Shown: positions 49,329 through 58,451, counted from the stretch's first letter. The stretch: 64,000 nucleotides of DNA from Methylonatrum sp040877625 (GCA_040877625.1 JBBDNK010000034.1:1-64000); one strand, 5' to 3'. Numbers and translations are program-made. The notes: generated from the letters alone by a model not told the origin.

Positions 49329-50174
49329 ATGAGTAGCAAGGCACGAATACGTTATTACGGCTGGTCCGCCCTGTCCGTCGAGACGGCGCAGGGCGCCCTG
49401 TTTTTTGACCCCTTTTTTCGCAAATACTGTGGGGTGCAGTGGTTCAGTGCCGATGCCTTCGACAGCGCCAACATCATCTGCGTGACCCACGGCCACGAAG
49501 AGCATTTTCTCGATGTGCCGCTGGTGGCGTCGCGTACCGGCGCAACCGTTGTGGGGCCAAAGGCGGTTACCCGGTTTTTGCGCCGGCGTTCGGGTCTGTC
49601 CGACGAGCAGTTGGTGCCGATCGATTTCCAGGATGCCACCCGGCTTCCGGGCTTCAAGATATCCGCGTTCGGCTGGAAGCACCGCGACATCAACCTGGTG
49701 AAGGCGCTCAGCAAGGCCGTTTTCAAGGGCAACACGACGCAGCTCGCCTGGGCATGGAGTAGTGCCACCCGTGCACCTTTCTATGCACCCTATACCGGCT
49801 ACCATGTGGAACTTCCCGACGGCACGACCATCCTCAACTACAACGAGGGCTTCAATACCAAGATGACCGACCGGGAAATAACCGAACTGGGCGAGCGCTT
49901 TCACACCGACGTGCTGCTCGCCGGCATGCAGCTGGATTTCGTCGACGACGTGGCGCGCGGCGCCGCGGCCCTGAAGCCGAAGATTGTGCTGCTATACCCT
50001 CCCCACGAGAAGTTTCACGACATGATGGGCGTCGGCTCCAGGCCCTGGGCGGAATTCGCCGCAGCCGTTCGCGCGCGCCTGCCGGATTCCCTGGTCATCA
50101 TCGCCCGTCCCGGAACGGCGATCGACGCCACAACCGGCGAGGTTCTCGAACACCCTGCGGAAGGTGCCGCCTAA
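49329..50174 (+). CDS. Metallo-beta-lactamase-fold hydrolase (UlaG-like)
   Basis: 281 residues from ATG 49329. The UlaG-like MBL pattern is IRYYGWSALSVETAQGALFF, DPFFRKYC, then ICVTHGHEEHFLDVPL (HxHxEH in place of HxHxDH), with later ligands in KHRDINLVK and YNEGFNTKMTDREIT. The altered HGHEEH may change metal affinity or specificity. It follows the TRAP/RidA genes by 17 bp and probably acts last in that operon. Confidence 0.85.
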   Translation: MSSKARIRYYGWSALSVETAQGALFFDPFFRKYCGVQWFSADAFDSANIICVTHGHEEHFLDVPLVASRTGATVVGPKAVTRFLRRRSGLSDEQLVPIDFQDATRLPGFKISAFGWKHRDINLVKALSKAVFKGNTTQLAWAWSSATRAPFYAPYTGYHVELPDGTTILNYNEGFNTKMTDREITELGERFHTDVLLAGMQLDFVDDVARGAAALKPKIVLLYPPHEKFHDMMGVGSRPWAEFAAAVRARLPDSLVIIARPGTAIDATTGEVLEHPAEGAA

Positions 50175-50216
50175 GGTGAAATGGCGACTGCCACGGCGGT
50201 ATCCGGCAAGCGTGGA

Positions 50217-52058
50217 TTATTTGAACACGTACACCGCACCGCTGCCGGACGCATCGTCGTTGTCCTGGTCGTCGTCCATGCCGGTGGCGTCACTGTCTTC
50301 CGCCACGGCGCCAACAGCGACGGTATCCCCGAACAGAGCGACACTCCAGCCGAACTGATCGCTGGCTCCGGTGTTGGAGGCCTTGAGGTAGGCCTGCTGT
50401 GTCCAGATACCTCCCTCGTCGCGGGTGAATGCATAGGCAGCGCCGTAACTGGAAGGGCCGGTGCCGGTCTGGTCTCCGTTGATGCCGATGGAATCGCTTT
50501 TCTCAAGGTGTGCGCCCACCACCAGGGTGTCACCGGACAGTGCCACGCTTTGGCCGAAGGAGGAATCGAGAGTCTCGGTATTGGAGGCCTTTACATAGGC
50601 CTGCTGAGACCAGTTGTCGAGCTCGTTGCGGGTGAACATGTAAACCGCGCCGCTATCTTCCTTGTCGTTATTGCTCTCGTCGCCATTGACGCCGATGGCG
50701 TCGCTGTCCTCAGACGGCGCTCCCACGGCGAGGGTGTCGCCGGACACGGTAACGCTGGATCCGAAGAAATCGGATGCTTCGGTATTGGAGGCCTTGACGT
50801 AGGCTTGCTGCGACCAGTCGCCGAGCGCGTCGCGGGTGAACATGTAAACCGCGCCACTGTTATTCGCATCGTTGTTGCTCTGAGTGTCGTCGACGCCGGT
50901 GGCGTCGCTTCCCTCCTGGCGAGCACCCACCGCCAGGGTATCGCCGGATAGTGCGATGCTCCAGCCGAACACGTCGTCATCCCCGGTATTGGAGGCCTTG
51001 ACGTAGGCTTGCTGAGACCAGATGCCCGCCGTGTCGCGCGTGAACACGTAAGCCGCGCCGCTTTCCAGAGCGTCGTTATTGCTCTCATCGCCGCCGATGC
51101 CGGTGGCGATGCTGTCCTCGCCGAATGCCCCTACCGCCAGGGTATCGCCCGACAGCGCGACGCTGTATCCGAACGCGTCGAACGCCCCGGGGTTGGAAGC
51201 CTTGACGTAGGCCTGCTGTGACCAGGTGCCGGCCCCGTCGCGGGTAAACACATACGCGGCGCCGCTGGCAAGCAGGTCGTTGTTGCTCTCATCGTCATTG
51301 ATGCCGCTGGCATTACTGGCCTCGAAATTAGCCCCCACGGCGAGCGTATCGCCGGACAGCGCAAGACTGTAACCGAACTGATCGCCGGCTTCGGCGTTGG
51401 AGGCCTTGATATAAGCCTGCTGAGACCAGGTGCCGCCCGCATCACGGGTGAATACGTACACCGCACCGCTGCCGGACGCATCGTCGTTGTGCTGATCGCC
51501 GTCGATGCCGGTGTCGTCACTGCCCTCGGACGGCGCTCCCACGGCGAGCGTGTCGCCAGACAGGGCAACGCTGTGGCCGAACTGATCATTTGCCCCGGTG
51601 TTGGAGGCCTTGGCGTAGGCCTGCTGGGCGAAACTGGCGGCCAGCTGGCGTGTTGCGTCCAGCGTGTAGGTGACGGTCGTCGCACCGCCTGCCTCGGTGA
51701 CCGCGATGGTGATGACGGTCTCCGCGCCTTCCTCAAGCGGAATTGCCTGGCTTGCCTGTCCCGAATCAACCGGTTCGCCGTTGACGGTGATCGTGGCGGC
51801 GGGATCCACGGCGGTGGGTATGACCCGCAAGCTCTGGCTCAGAAAGCCCTGGGTCGTCGTGTAGGTGGTCAGGACAGGCTGGAAGATCTGGTCCAGATTA
51901 CCGCTGCTCAGCGTCAGCGCGCTGAGGCTGGCCGGGCTGTGCGGGTTCGTTTCATCACCAACGCCGCTGCCGCCGCTGCAGCCGGTCAGTAGCACGGTCA
52001 GGAAAATCATGACCAGATGGCGCTTTACTCGGTTTGAAGCTGGATTCCTTGACGGCAC
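50217..52058 (-). CDS. FG-GAP repeat lipoprotein with cadherin-like N-terminal domain
   Basis: About 613 residues from GTG 52058 (GAGGG upstream). The frame is open to 52346 without a signal. A lipoprotein signal MIFLTVLLTGCSGG places Cys as the lipidated residue. Next is a cadherin-like beta-sandwich (ALTLSSGNLDQIFQPVLTTY ... VTYTLDATR), then seven repeats of about 60 residues beginning QQAYVKASNT, each with FGxSVALSGDTLAVGA and ending SGAVYVFTRD, the FG-GAP blade of a seven-bladed integrin-like propeller. Loops of D-x-D/N type suggest calcium binding. It is surface-exposed, possibly adhesive. The repeats are also highly similar in DNA sequence. Confidence 0.88.
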   Translation of the reverse strand: MPSRNPASNRVKRHLVMIFLTVLLTGCSGGSGVGDETNPHSPASLSALTLSSGNLDQIFQPVLTTYTTTQGFLSQSLRVIPTAVDPAATITVNGEPVDSGQASQAIPLEEGAETVITIAVTEAGGATTVTYTLDATRQLAASFAQQAYAKASNTGANDQFGHSVALSGDTLAVGAPSEGSDDTGIDGDQHNDDASGSGAVYVFTRDAGGTWSQQAYIKASNAEAGDQFGYSLALSGDTLAVGANFEASNASGINDDESNNDLLASGAAYVFTRDGAGTWSQQAYVKASNPGAFDAFGYSVALSGDTLAVGAFGEDSIATGIGGDESNNDALESGAAYVFTRDTAGIWSQQAYVKASNTGDDDVFGWSIALSGDTLAVGARQEGSDATGVDDTQSNNDANNSGAVYMFTRDALGDWSQQAYVKASNTEASDFFGSSVTVSGDTLAVGAPSEDSDAIGVNGDESNNDKEDSGAVYMFTRNELDNWSQQAYVKASNTETLDSSFGQSVALSGDTLVVGAHLEKSDSIGINGDQTGTGPSSYGAAYAFTRDEGGIWTQQAYLKASNTGASDQFGWSVALFGDTVAVGAVAEDSDATGMDDDQDNDDASGSGAVYVFK

Positions 52059-52345
52059 TGTTTTCCCTCGGTTGCTAAATTTATTGTCCAAAAATACAAA
52101 TATATAGACGCGGTGCAACAAAAAACTCCACTCGACACGGAGTTGGGGGGCTGGCAGAAACGGCGGCGGGCTCTTTCTTGTCATGATCGGACATGATCCG
52201 CCTCCATGCACACCCGGGTGTGTCCCTGAAGTTCCCCGTACAGGCGGTTGGAGTTTACGGACACGTTCCGTCAGGTCAATATGGCGGATGAATTCGCCCT
52301 GTAACGTCTGGTTTCGGGGTTTGAAACAGACGCGAGGTTTGCACA

Positions 52346-52816
52346 ATGGGTATGGCGGGAGGCTGGGGGATCGCGGCCTGGCACGTATGGCTGTTGCTGG
52401 CGCTGGCGCTGGGCATCACCGATCTGGTAATCGTCGGCGTCAGCGGTGTGCTGCTCGCACTTGCAGCCGGTGCGCTATTCGCCATGGCCGCGGCCCTGCT
52501 GGGTTTTTCATTCCTGACGCAGTTGCTGGTCGCGGCGTTCTCCGGGCTGGCGATGATGCCCATACTGGTCTGGTTGTTCCGTCGAATCACCGGCCGGCAG
52601 AACGGCACGACGGTGGCCGATTCCCGCCTGACCGACGAGCGCTTTCAGGTTGTCGAGGAGCGCGGCAAGACGGGTATCCGAGTGCTGGGTGATTTTTTCC
52701 CTGCCACCGACGCGGACGGCGAGGTGCCAGCACCGGGGGATACCGTGCGCTTGCTGCGTTTCCGTGGCATCACCGCGGTGATCGAGCGCGATCCCGATAC
52801 CGGTCCGGACGCGTAA
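52346..52816 (+). CDS. Short NfeD-family membrane protein
   Basis: 156 residues. Three hydrophobic helices (VWLLLALALGITDLVIVGVS, VLLALAAGALFAMAAALLGF, LTQLLVAAFSGLAMMPILVW) precede a C-terminal OB-fold soluble domain (GKTGIRVLGDFFPATDADGE, VPAPGDTVRLLRFRG). NfeD proteins pair with SPFH/slipin proteins, and a slipin follows 65 bp downstream. The pair is implicated in membrane microdomain quality control. Confidence 0.9.
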   Translation: MGMAGGWGIAAWHVWLLLALALGITDLVIVGVSGVLLALAAGALFAMAAALLGFSFLTQLLVAAFSGLAMMPILVWLFRRITGRQNGTTVADSRLTDERFQVVEERGKTGIRVLGDFFPATDADGEVPAPGDTVRLLRFRGITAVIERDPDTGPDA

Positions 52817-52880
52817 TAACTCAACGCCCCGGCATTGTCGGGGCGACTCATGTTCATACCTAGCACGCAGGAGTTCCAGC

Positions 52881-53876
52881 ATGTCCTTCATCATCGTGGG
52901 CGTCATTGCCGCCCTGGCAGTTCTATTCATTATTAGCGGCCTGATACTCGTATCACAGCGTCGCACCATGGTCATTGAGCGGCTCGGCAAGTATCACCGC
53001 ACCCTGGAACCGGGCCTTAATTTCATCATTCCTTTCGTCGATCAGGGCAGGGCCATCAATATCCTGCGCTTCCAGGGCGAGCAGCCGTTCATCACCAGTG
53101 AACGCAAGATCGACATGCGCGAGATCGTGCTGGATTTCCCCCGTCAGTCGGTTATCACCAAGGACAACGTCGGGGTGGGTATCGACGGCGTGCTGTATTA
53201 CCAGATCATGGATGCGCAGGCCGCGGTTTACGGCACCGAGAACCTGGTGCTGGCCATTCAGACCCTGGCCCAGACCACGCTGCGCTCCGAGATTGGTAAG
53301 ATGGAACTCGACGCCATCTTCGAGAGCCGTGAGCAGATCAACGATAGCCTGCAGAGCACCATGGACGAGGCCGGCAACAAGTGGGGCGTCAAGGTCAACC
53401 GGGTGGAGATCCGCGATATCAACATCCCCGACGAGATCCGCGATGCCATGAACAAGCAGATGGTCGCGGAGCGTTCCCGGCGCGCTGTCGTGCGTGAGGC
53501 TGAAGGTTACAAGGAGGCCGAGATTCAGCGGGCCGAAGGCGACAAGCAGGCGGCAATTCTCAAGGCCCAGGGTGATCGGGACGCCGCCGTTGCCCGGGCC
53601 GAGGGTGAAAAGCAGGCGGCGGTGCTGACCGCCGATGGCGAAGGTCGGGCCATCCAGATAATCAGTTCGGCGATCTCCGAAAAGGTGGCGCCGGAAAATG
53701 CCATCCAGTATCTGATCGCGCAGCGCTACATCAGCATGCTGCCGCATCTGGCCAAACAGGGTGACCGCGTGTTCGTGCCCATGGAGGGTACGGCGCTGCT
53801 GGGTTCGGTCGGCGGTATACGTGAACTGCTGGGGCCGGGAGCGATGGCAGCCGTTGACGCCGGAACTGCCAGCTAG
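52881..53876 (+). CDS. SPFH/band-7 (slipin, QmcA-like) protein
   Basis: 331 residues. An N-terminal helix (SFIIVGVIAALAVLFIISGL) anchors it. The SPFH domain is VSQRRTMVIERLGKYHRTLE, PGLNFIIPFVDQG, MREIVLDFPRQSVITKDNVG and VLAIQTLAQTTLRSEIGKME. A long coiled coil follows with repeats of EGxKQAA type, then LIAQRYISMLPHLAKQGDRV, a typical flotillin-like end. It works with the NfeD encoded upstream. Confidence 0.93.
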   Translation: MSFIIVGVIAALAVLFIISGLILVSQRRTMVIERLGKYHRTLEPGLNFIIPFVDQGRAINILRFQGEQPFITSERKIDMREIVLDFPRQSVITKDNVGVGIDGVLYYQIMDAQAAVYGTENLVLAIQTLAQTTLRSEIGKMELDAIFESREQINDSLQSTMDEAGNKWGVKVNRVEIRDINIPDEIRDAMNKQMVAERSRRAVVREAEGYKEAEIQRAEGDKQAAILKAQGDRDAAVARAEGEKQAAVLTADGEGRAIQIISSAISEKVAPENAIQYLIAQRYISMLPHLAKQGDRVFVPMEGTALLGSVGGIRELLGPGAMAAVDAGTAS

Positions 53877-53940
53877 GCTCCCACGGGGCTCTGCGGAGCC
53901 ATCGGCGCGTGAACGCATGGTTAGAACTCCCATGCGTTCA
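53877..53940. repeat. Dispersed repeat fragment and hairpin after the slipin gene
   Basis: GGGGCTCTGCGGAGCC and ATCGGCGCG (about 53885-53909) match part of the 37.1-kb element in inverted orientation. TGAACGCATGG (53910-53920) and CCATGCGTTCA (53930-53940) then form an 11-bp hairpin that may act as a terminator. Confidence 0.55.
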
Positions 53941-54020
53941 TCTCGTGCCTTGGGTAATTGTTCAGTGAAATGGAGTTTGCGGATGCAAAAAATCAGTCAA
54001 TGAGTGTAGTGGAGGCTTTT

Positions 54021-54554
54021 ATGTATACGCGGTCAATGTACAAAATGCCGGTCGTGAACCTCCAGGAACTGGCGGAGAAGCTTGGCAAGGAGGGCAAGCG
54101 CGTCAGTGTTCAGTGGCAGGAGGATGATTCTCTCGCGTTTGTTGCTCGCGGGCGGGAATATCGAAGCGAATTTCATCTGAACCCCAGTGATGAAGTCATG
54201 TACATGATCAAGGGAACAATGAACCTCCACTTCCGTACCCCGGAGGGCAAGGAGGACATTGCCGTGATTCCCGAAGGGTCGATGATATTCACGCCCTGCG
54301 GCATCCCTCATTCGCCCCGATTCCCGCCAGATGCGTATGCACTGATCCTCGAAAGGAAACGGCGAGAGGGTGAAGTCGACCGCTTTCACTGGTATTGCCC
54401 GAGCTGCGACGCGTTTCTTCATGAGGAGACGTTTGTTGTTTCCGACTATCAGACCGATCCCGTGTCCAAGGCGTACGCACGGTTTTTTGATAGCGAGGAA
54501 TATCGCACCTGCAAGGCATGTGGCGATGTAATGCCTGCCCCCGAGACCGTTTGA
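54021..54554 (+). CDS. 3-hydroxyanthranilate 3,4-dioxygenase-like cupin
   Basis: 177 residues from ATG 54021 with GTGGAGG in front. The HAAO/NbaC pattern is VNLQELAEKLGKEGKRVSVQ, EYRSEFHLNPSDEVMYMIKG, then FRTPEGKEDIAVIPEGSMIF and TPCGIPHSPRFP, carrying the His/Glu/His iron ligands. A C-terminal rubredoxin-like site follows: FHWYCPSCDAFLHEE and CKACGDVMP. The enzyme opens the aromatic ring of 3-hydroxyanthranilate or a related aminophenol. No other kynurenine genes are nearby. It is paired with the lactonase-like gene downstream. Confidence 0.87.
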   Translation: MYTRSMYKMPVVNLQELAEKLGKEGKRVSVQWQEDDSLAFVARGREYRSEFHLNPSDEVMYMIKGTMNLHFRTPEGKEDIAVIPEGSMIFTPCGIPHSPRFPPDAYALILERKRREGEVDRFHWYCPSCDAFLHEETFVVSDYQTDPVSKAYARFFDSEEYRTCKACGDVMPAPETV

Positions 54555-54595
54555 TGCATTTTCGGCATGTTGTCCACACTGAAACAGGTGAGACC

Positions 54596-55492
54596 ATGAA
54601 ACCGCTGCAGATCGGCGAGTACCGCATTGAGACAATTGAAGAAGTCTCCGGGCCGCGCTATCGACCCGAATGGCTGCTGCCGGATTCAAGCCCGGAGCTC
54701 ATAGACCAGCATGCCGCGTGGATGGCGCCGGATCTGTATGATCCCGCGACCCGTCTGCTGGCGATGATCCGGCAGACCTACGTCGTCCGCACACCGCAGC
54801 GCACCATCCTGATTGATACCTGCGTCGGCGACCATAAAGAGCGTGCCAGCCCGAATTTCAATCGCCTTCAGACACCGTGGCTGGAGAATTTCAAATCCCT
54901 GGGGCTGTCATTCGAAGACATTGATCTGGTCATGTGTACGCACTTGCATGTGGACCACGTTGGCTGGAATACGCGGCTGGAGAACGGGCGCTGGGTGCCG
55001 ACATTCCCCAATGCGAAATACCTTTTCGGCAGAACCGAGTTCAACTTCTGGACGGAGTCCCTGAAACAGGGCCCCGATCCCGATGGCCCGATCTTCGAGG
55101 ACAGCGTGCTGCCCGTTGTCGAAGCCGGTCTTGCCGAAATAGTTGATGACGACTACGAACTGTCCACCGGCATATGGTTCGAGCTGACTCCGGGACATAC
55201 GCCGGGGCATCTCTGCGTGAACATCGAACACGGCGGGGCGTCCGCCATCTTTTCCGGTGACCTGATGCACCACCCGATTCAGGTGCGCGAGCCGCAATGG
55301 AACAGCCGCTTCTGTCATGACGCCGAGGCGGCCAGAACGATGCGGATGTCCTTTCTGGATAAACATGCCGATAGCGACAGGATCATTATCCCGGCGCACT
55401 TCGAGAGAGGCACCGCCGGCCGCATACAGGGCGCCTCCGATGGATTTCATTTTCATTTCCTCGACGGACCATCAACGCGATCACGCCGATAA
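54596..55492 (+). CDS. Metallo-beta-lactamase-fold hydrolase (lactonase/parathion hydrolase-like)
   Basis: 298 residues. The metal site is LVMCTHLHVDHVGWNTRLEN (HxHxDH), TPGHTPGHLCV, IFSGDLMHHPIQV and PAHFERG. The overall layout (PQRTILIDTCVGDHKERASP, FPNAKYLFGRTEF) is that of AHL-lactonase and methyl-parathion-hydrolase relatives. It starts 41 bp after the dioxygenase gene. It may hydrolyse a lactone or an ester in the same pathway; this is inferred from linkage alone. Confidence 0.88.
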   Translation: MKPLQIGEYRIETIEEVSGPRYRPEWLLPDSSPELIDQHAAWMAPDLYDPATRLLAMIRQTYVVRTPQRTILIDTCVGDHKERASPNFNRLQTPWLENFKSLGLSFEDIDLVMCTHLHVDHVGWNTRLENGRWVPTFPNAKYLFGRTEFNFWTESLKQGPDPDGPIFEDSVLPVVEAGLAEIVDDDYELSTGIWFELTPGHTPGHLCVNIEHGGASAIFSGDLMHHPIQVREPQWNSRFCHDAEAARTMRMSFLDKHADSDRIIIPAHFERGTAGRIQGASDGFHFHFLDGPSTRSRR

Positions 55493-55866
55493 ACCAGCTG
55501 GCTGCCAGCCCCTCTCCCGCGCCTCCGGCGCGTCATGGCCGGGTAAGCCTGGCGGCTAAGGGTTCGATCTTCCGGAATGTAATTGCCGTTGTCGATGACG
55601 GTGTTCGGCTTTCCTTGCCGACTGGAATAAAAAATCTGGGCACTGTTTGTCGGAAAAATCATTCCGCTGGTCTATTCGATGGTTGAAATTGCGAGGCCGA
55701 TCACGTTCTGTGAACGGGTTCTCATAAGACTATGTCCCTCGACAGACTGCACAAGAACGAGAGTGGCCTGTGGCGGATTGGCGTTGGCGGCGACTTCGTC
55801 GCGCTGCGAGGTACTGCGGCCGGAAACGACATCCCAATTTGCGATAACGATTCTCGGTGGGAAATC
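55493..55866. other. Gene-free region before the pilin operon
   Basis: No credible gene. An open frame from 55732 leads into fimT but has no RBS of its own and lacks the pilin leader, so it is probably untranslated leader. An A+T-rich patch at about 55618-55700 is the likely promoter zone. GGTGGG just before ATG 55867 may serve as RBS. Confidence 0.4.
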
Positions 55867-56475
55867 ATGGCAGTAAACAGGGCGTTCGGCCGTTCGGCCA
55901 AGGTGAGAAGCAAAACTGCATCGGGTTTTACCCTGATCGAGCTATTGGTCGCCTTGGCCGTGCTGGTGATTGTCACAACTGTTGCAATTCCCTCCTTCAC
56001 CGAACTGGTTCGGAATAATCGTCAGGTCGCGCAGGCGAACGAATTGCTGACCGCGTTTATCTATGCGCGTAGCGAGGCCGTTCGCTTGCGTGTGCCGGTG
56101 CGCGTCTGCGCCTCGAGTAGCGGCGACGCATGCCTGGCGACCAGCACCTGGGAACAGGGCTGGCTGGTGTATGCCGATGAAAATGACGATTCGGTTATCG
56201 ACGACGGAGAGATATTGCGGGTATGGCCAAAGCTGGATGGTGCCGATATTACGCTTCGCCCGGAGCCGGACGCCGCCGTCATCAGCTATGACGCCAATGG
56301 CGTCATCGACGACAAACGTTCGTTCGTGCTCTGTGATGGTCGCGGTGCGACGGCGGCGAAAGCCGTCAACATTCTCTCCGTCGGCCGCGCCCGCATGGCT
56401 TCACACACCGGAGCGTCGGGGAGTAATGACTCCGCGATTGTCGATGACGTCAATGGGAGCGACATCGCATGTTGA
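55867..56475 (+). CDS. fimT: Minor pseudopilin GspH/FimT
   Basis: 202 residues. The prepilin peptidase site is KTASGFTLIELLVALAVLVI, with cleavage after Gly and Glu5 in the mature chain. FVRNNRQVAQANELLTAFIY-type sequence follows (here ELVRNNRQVAQANELLTAFI), then RSEAVRLRVPVRVCASS, LATSTWEQGWLVYADEN and a calcium-like DENDDSVIDDGE loop. FimT/FimU primes type IV pilus assembly and in some species binds DNA for uptake. It is the first gene of the minor pilin operon. Confidence 0.92.
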   Translation: MAVNRAFGRSAKVRSKTASGFTLIELLVALAVLVIVTTVAIPSFTELVRNNRQVAQANELLTAFIYARSEAVRLRVPVRVCASSSGDACLATSTWEQGWLVYADENDDSVIDDGEILRVWPKLDGADITLRPEPDAAVISYDANGVIDDKRSFVLCDGRGATAAKAVNILSVGRARMASHTGASGSNDSAIVDDVNGSDIAC

Positions 56476-56945
56476 TGAGGCACCACAAAGCCCGTGGCTT
56501 CACGCTCATAGAGGTGCTGGTGGCGGTGCTGGTGCTGTCACTCGGGCTGCTGGGAATCGCCGGGCTTCAGTTGTCGAGCCTACGTTACAACCAGAGCGCC
56601 CACATGCGCACGCAGGCCACCGCGGCGATTTCCAATCTGATTGACCGCATGCGTGCGAACCCGACCGGCGTTGCCGAGACCAGGTTCCACAATGTCGACA
56701 GCACGTCTCCCCCTGCCAATGTCGTCGATTGCACCGCCGAAGGTTGCATTGCGTCCGAACTGGCGGATTACGACGTACAAGCGTGGATCGGACTGATTCA
56801 GGAACTGCCGGGCGGTGCCGGCAGTGTTACCTATCACGCGGCCGATGACGTCTATGAAATTACCGTGAGCTGGAGCGAGATCATGCAGGAAGATGAGTCC
56901 GCCAGTGGCGCATTGTCCGCCGTCAGCGCGAATGTGAGGCTCTGA
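56469..56945 (+). CDS. pilV: Type IV pilus modification protein PilV
   Basis: 158 residues overlapping fimT by 7 nt. Leader site KARGFTLIEVLVAVLVLSLG, then LLGIAGLQLSSLRYNQSAHM, RTQATAAISNLIDRMRANP, the PilV signature, and C..C pair VVDCTAEGC. It is a minor pilin of the tip complex. The stop overlaps the pilW start. Confidence 0.92.
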   Translation: MLMRHHKARGFTLIEVLVAVLVLSLGLLGIAGLQLSSLRYNQSAHMRTQATAAISNLIDRMRANPTGVAETRFHNVDSTSPPANVVDCTAEGCIASELADYDVQAWIGLIQELPGGAGSVTYHAADDVYEITVSWSEIMQEDESASGALSAVSANVRL

Positions 56946-57928
56946 TGAACGGCTACCCAGCCATTCGCAAGCAGTCCGGCCTCTCGCTGGTCGAACTTAT
57001 GGTGGCTGTTGTTCTGGGCCTGTTACTGATGACCGGGATTTTCAGTGTGTTTCTCGCCAGCAAGCAGACCTACCGTCTGTCGGACGCCGTATCGCGCATG
57101 CAGGAGAACGGACGCTTTGCCCTGGAGATGCTGGCGTCCGACATCAGAATGGCCGGGCACCAGGGGTGCGCGGACCCTCGCCTGGTGCAGGCCAATGCCG
57201 CGACAGCAATTTCGTTTTCCTATCCGGAGGATGCCGTTGCCGGCACGGAAGGCGGTCATGGACCGGATAAGATCATGGTGCGCTACGGCACTGCCGAGTT
57301 CGGCGAGCTCACGTCGTCCATGCCCAGTCAGGCGAGCGAAATCGCTGTCAGCAAGGTCCCCCACAAGCTGAAGGACAACGGCCTTGCCCTGATCGCCGAC
57401 TGCGACAGCGCGGATATATTCAGCGTCTCGGCGGGGGGGCTGGACAGAGGTAACGGCCGCGCGCACCCCGGATCCGCCCTGAGTCGAGCCTACAACCACG
57501 ACAATGATGCCGATGACGATGCGCGCAGTGCCGCACGGCTAATGGGCCTGGAGACGGCCGAGTTTGAAGTGAAGCAAACAGGCCGCAGCAATCACGCCGG
57601 GAATCCCGTACATGCGCTGTACCGGGAAGGCGAGGAGGTGCTCGAAGGAGTTGAGAACCTCCAGGTCAAATACGGCGTCAGGACCGGCAACCAGGTGCAG
57701 TACGTCGACTGGTCGGGATCGATCGACAAGGAAAACATCATCAGCGTGCGCATCGGCTTGCTCCTGCACAGCATTGACCCGGTGCTGGATGCCGACGATG
57801 AGGCGGAGTATGCGGTCGCCGGTGTAACCATCAGACCGGCACCAACCGGCGCCACGGGGCCGACCCATGGCGGTGACAGGCGTCTTCGTCGGGTCTTTGA
57901 AACGACTGTCGCGCTCAGAAACCGTTAG
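56945..57928 (+). CDS. pilW: Minor pilin PilW
   Basis: 327 residues. Leader SGLSLVELMVAVVLGLLLMT, then GIFSVFLASKQTYRLSDAVS, RMQENGRFALEMLASDIRMA and GHQGC, typical of PilW. C-terminal part includes VENLQVKYGVRTG and ISVRIGLLLHSIDP. It forms the pilus tip with FimT, PilV, PilX and PilY1. The start codon overlaps the pilV stop. Confidence 0.92.
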   Translation: MNGYPAIRKQSGLSLVELMVAVVLGLLLMTGIFSVFLASKQTYRLSDAVSRMQENGRFALEMLASDIRMAGHQGCADPRLVQANAATAISFSYPEDAVAGTEGGHGPDKIMVRYGTAEFGELTSSMPSQASEIAVSKVPHKLKDNGLALIADCDSADIFSVSAGGLDRGNGRAHPGSALSRAYNHDNDADDDARSAARLMGLETAEFEVKQTGRSNHAGNPVHALYREGEEVLEGVENLQVKYGVRTGNQVQYVDWSGSIDKENIISVRIGLLLHSIDPVLDADDEAEYAVAGVTIRPAPTGATGPTHGGDRRLRRVFETTVALRNR

Positions 57929-57937
57929 GAGATTCGC

Positions 57938-58441
57938 GTGCATTCCTCAATCGGGGCAACCAGGTCGATCGCAACGTCACAGGAGGGGGTGGTACTCGTA
58001 ACCAGCCTCATCCTGCTGCTGATTTTGACGATTGTCGGCATTACCGCGATGCGAACCTCGACTCTGGAGGAGCGCATGGCGGCCAACGGCGCACTGCAGA
58101 TGCGCGCATTCCAGGCCGCGAACAGTGCCGTCGACGGTTACATCAGCGGCTTGCTCAAGGACTACACGGAGGACAACGATTCCTCCGCGCTGGGCGCCAT
58201 CGCCGCAGGAGACGGCAGCACGGAAACGATCGCACTGCGGGATGCCGAGATCACGGCAACGGCTGAGCCGGCATACCTCGGTCAGGGGCTGGGCATCGGT
58301 CACAGCATCGGCGTCGGCTCCGCGGGCATTGCATCACACCGGTTCGAATTCATTGGGTCGAGCGAGCTGCAGCACGGTGGCGCGCGCGCCACCCGGGCTG
58401 CCGTGGCCGCCGGAATTTCGGTTCTGGGCCCGAGCAACTGA
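57938..58441 (+). CDS. pilX: Minor pilin PilX
   Basis: 167 residues from GTG 57938 (GGAGA upstream). The N-terminal hydrophobic stretch SQEGVVLVTSLILLLILTIV, GITAMRTSTLEERMAANGAL, QMRAFQAANSAVDGYI, is the PilX N-terminal signature. The leader lacks the usual GF but keeps Glu adjacent to the helix. It works in the tip complex. Confidence 0.9.
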   Translation: MHSSIGATRSIATSQEGVVLVTSLILLLILTIVGITAMRTSTLEERMAANGALQMRAFQAANSAVDGYISGLLKDYTEDNDSSALGAIAAGDGSTETIALRDAEITATAEPAYLGQGLGIGHSIGVGSAGIASHRFEFIGSSELQHGGARATRAAVAAGISVLGPSN

Positions 58442-58451
58442 GGTAAGTCGA

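Noticed and set aside
50217..51630. Regularly spaced repeats that could suggest a CRISPR array
   Set aside because: The units are about 185 bp, translate in frame to FG-GAP blades and have no short-repeat/unique-spacer pattern.
55555..55580. GGTTCGATC-like T-loop resembling a tRNA
   Set aside because: No acceptor stem, D-arm or anticodon arm can be built around it.
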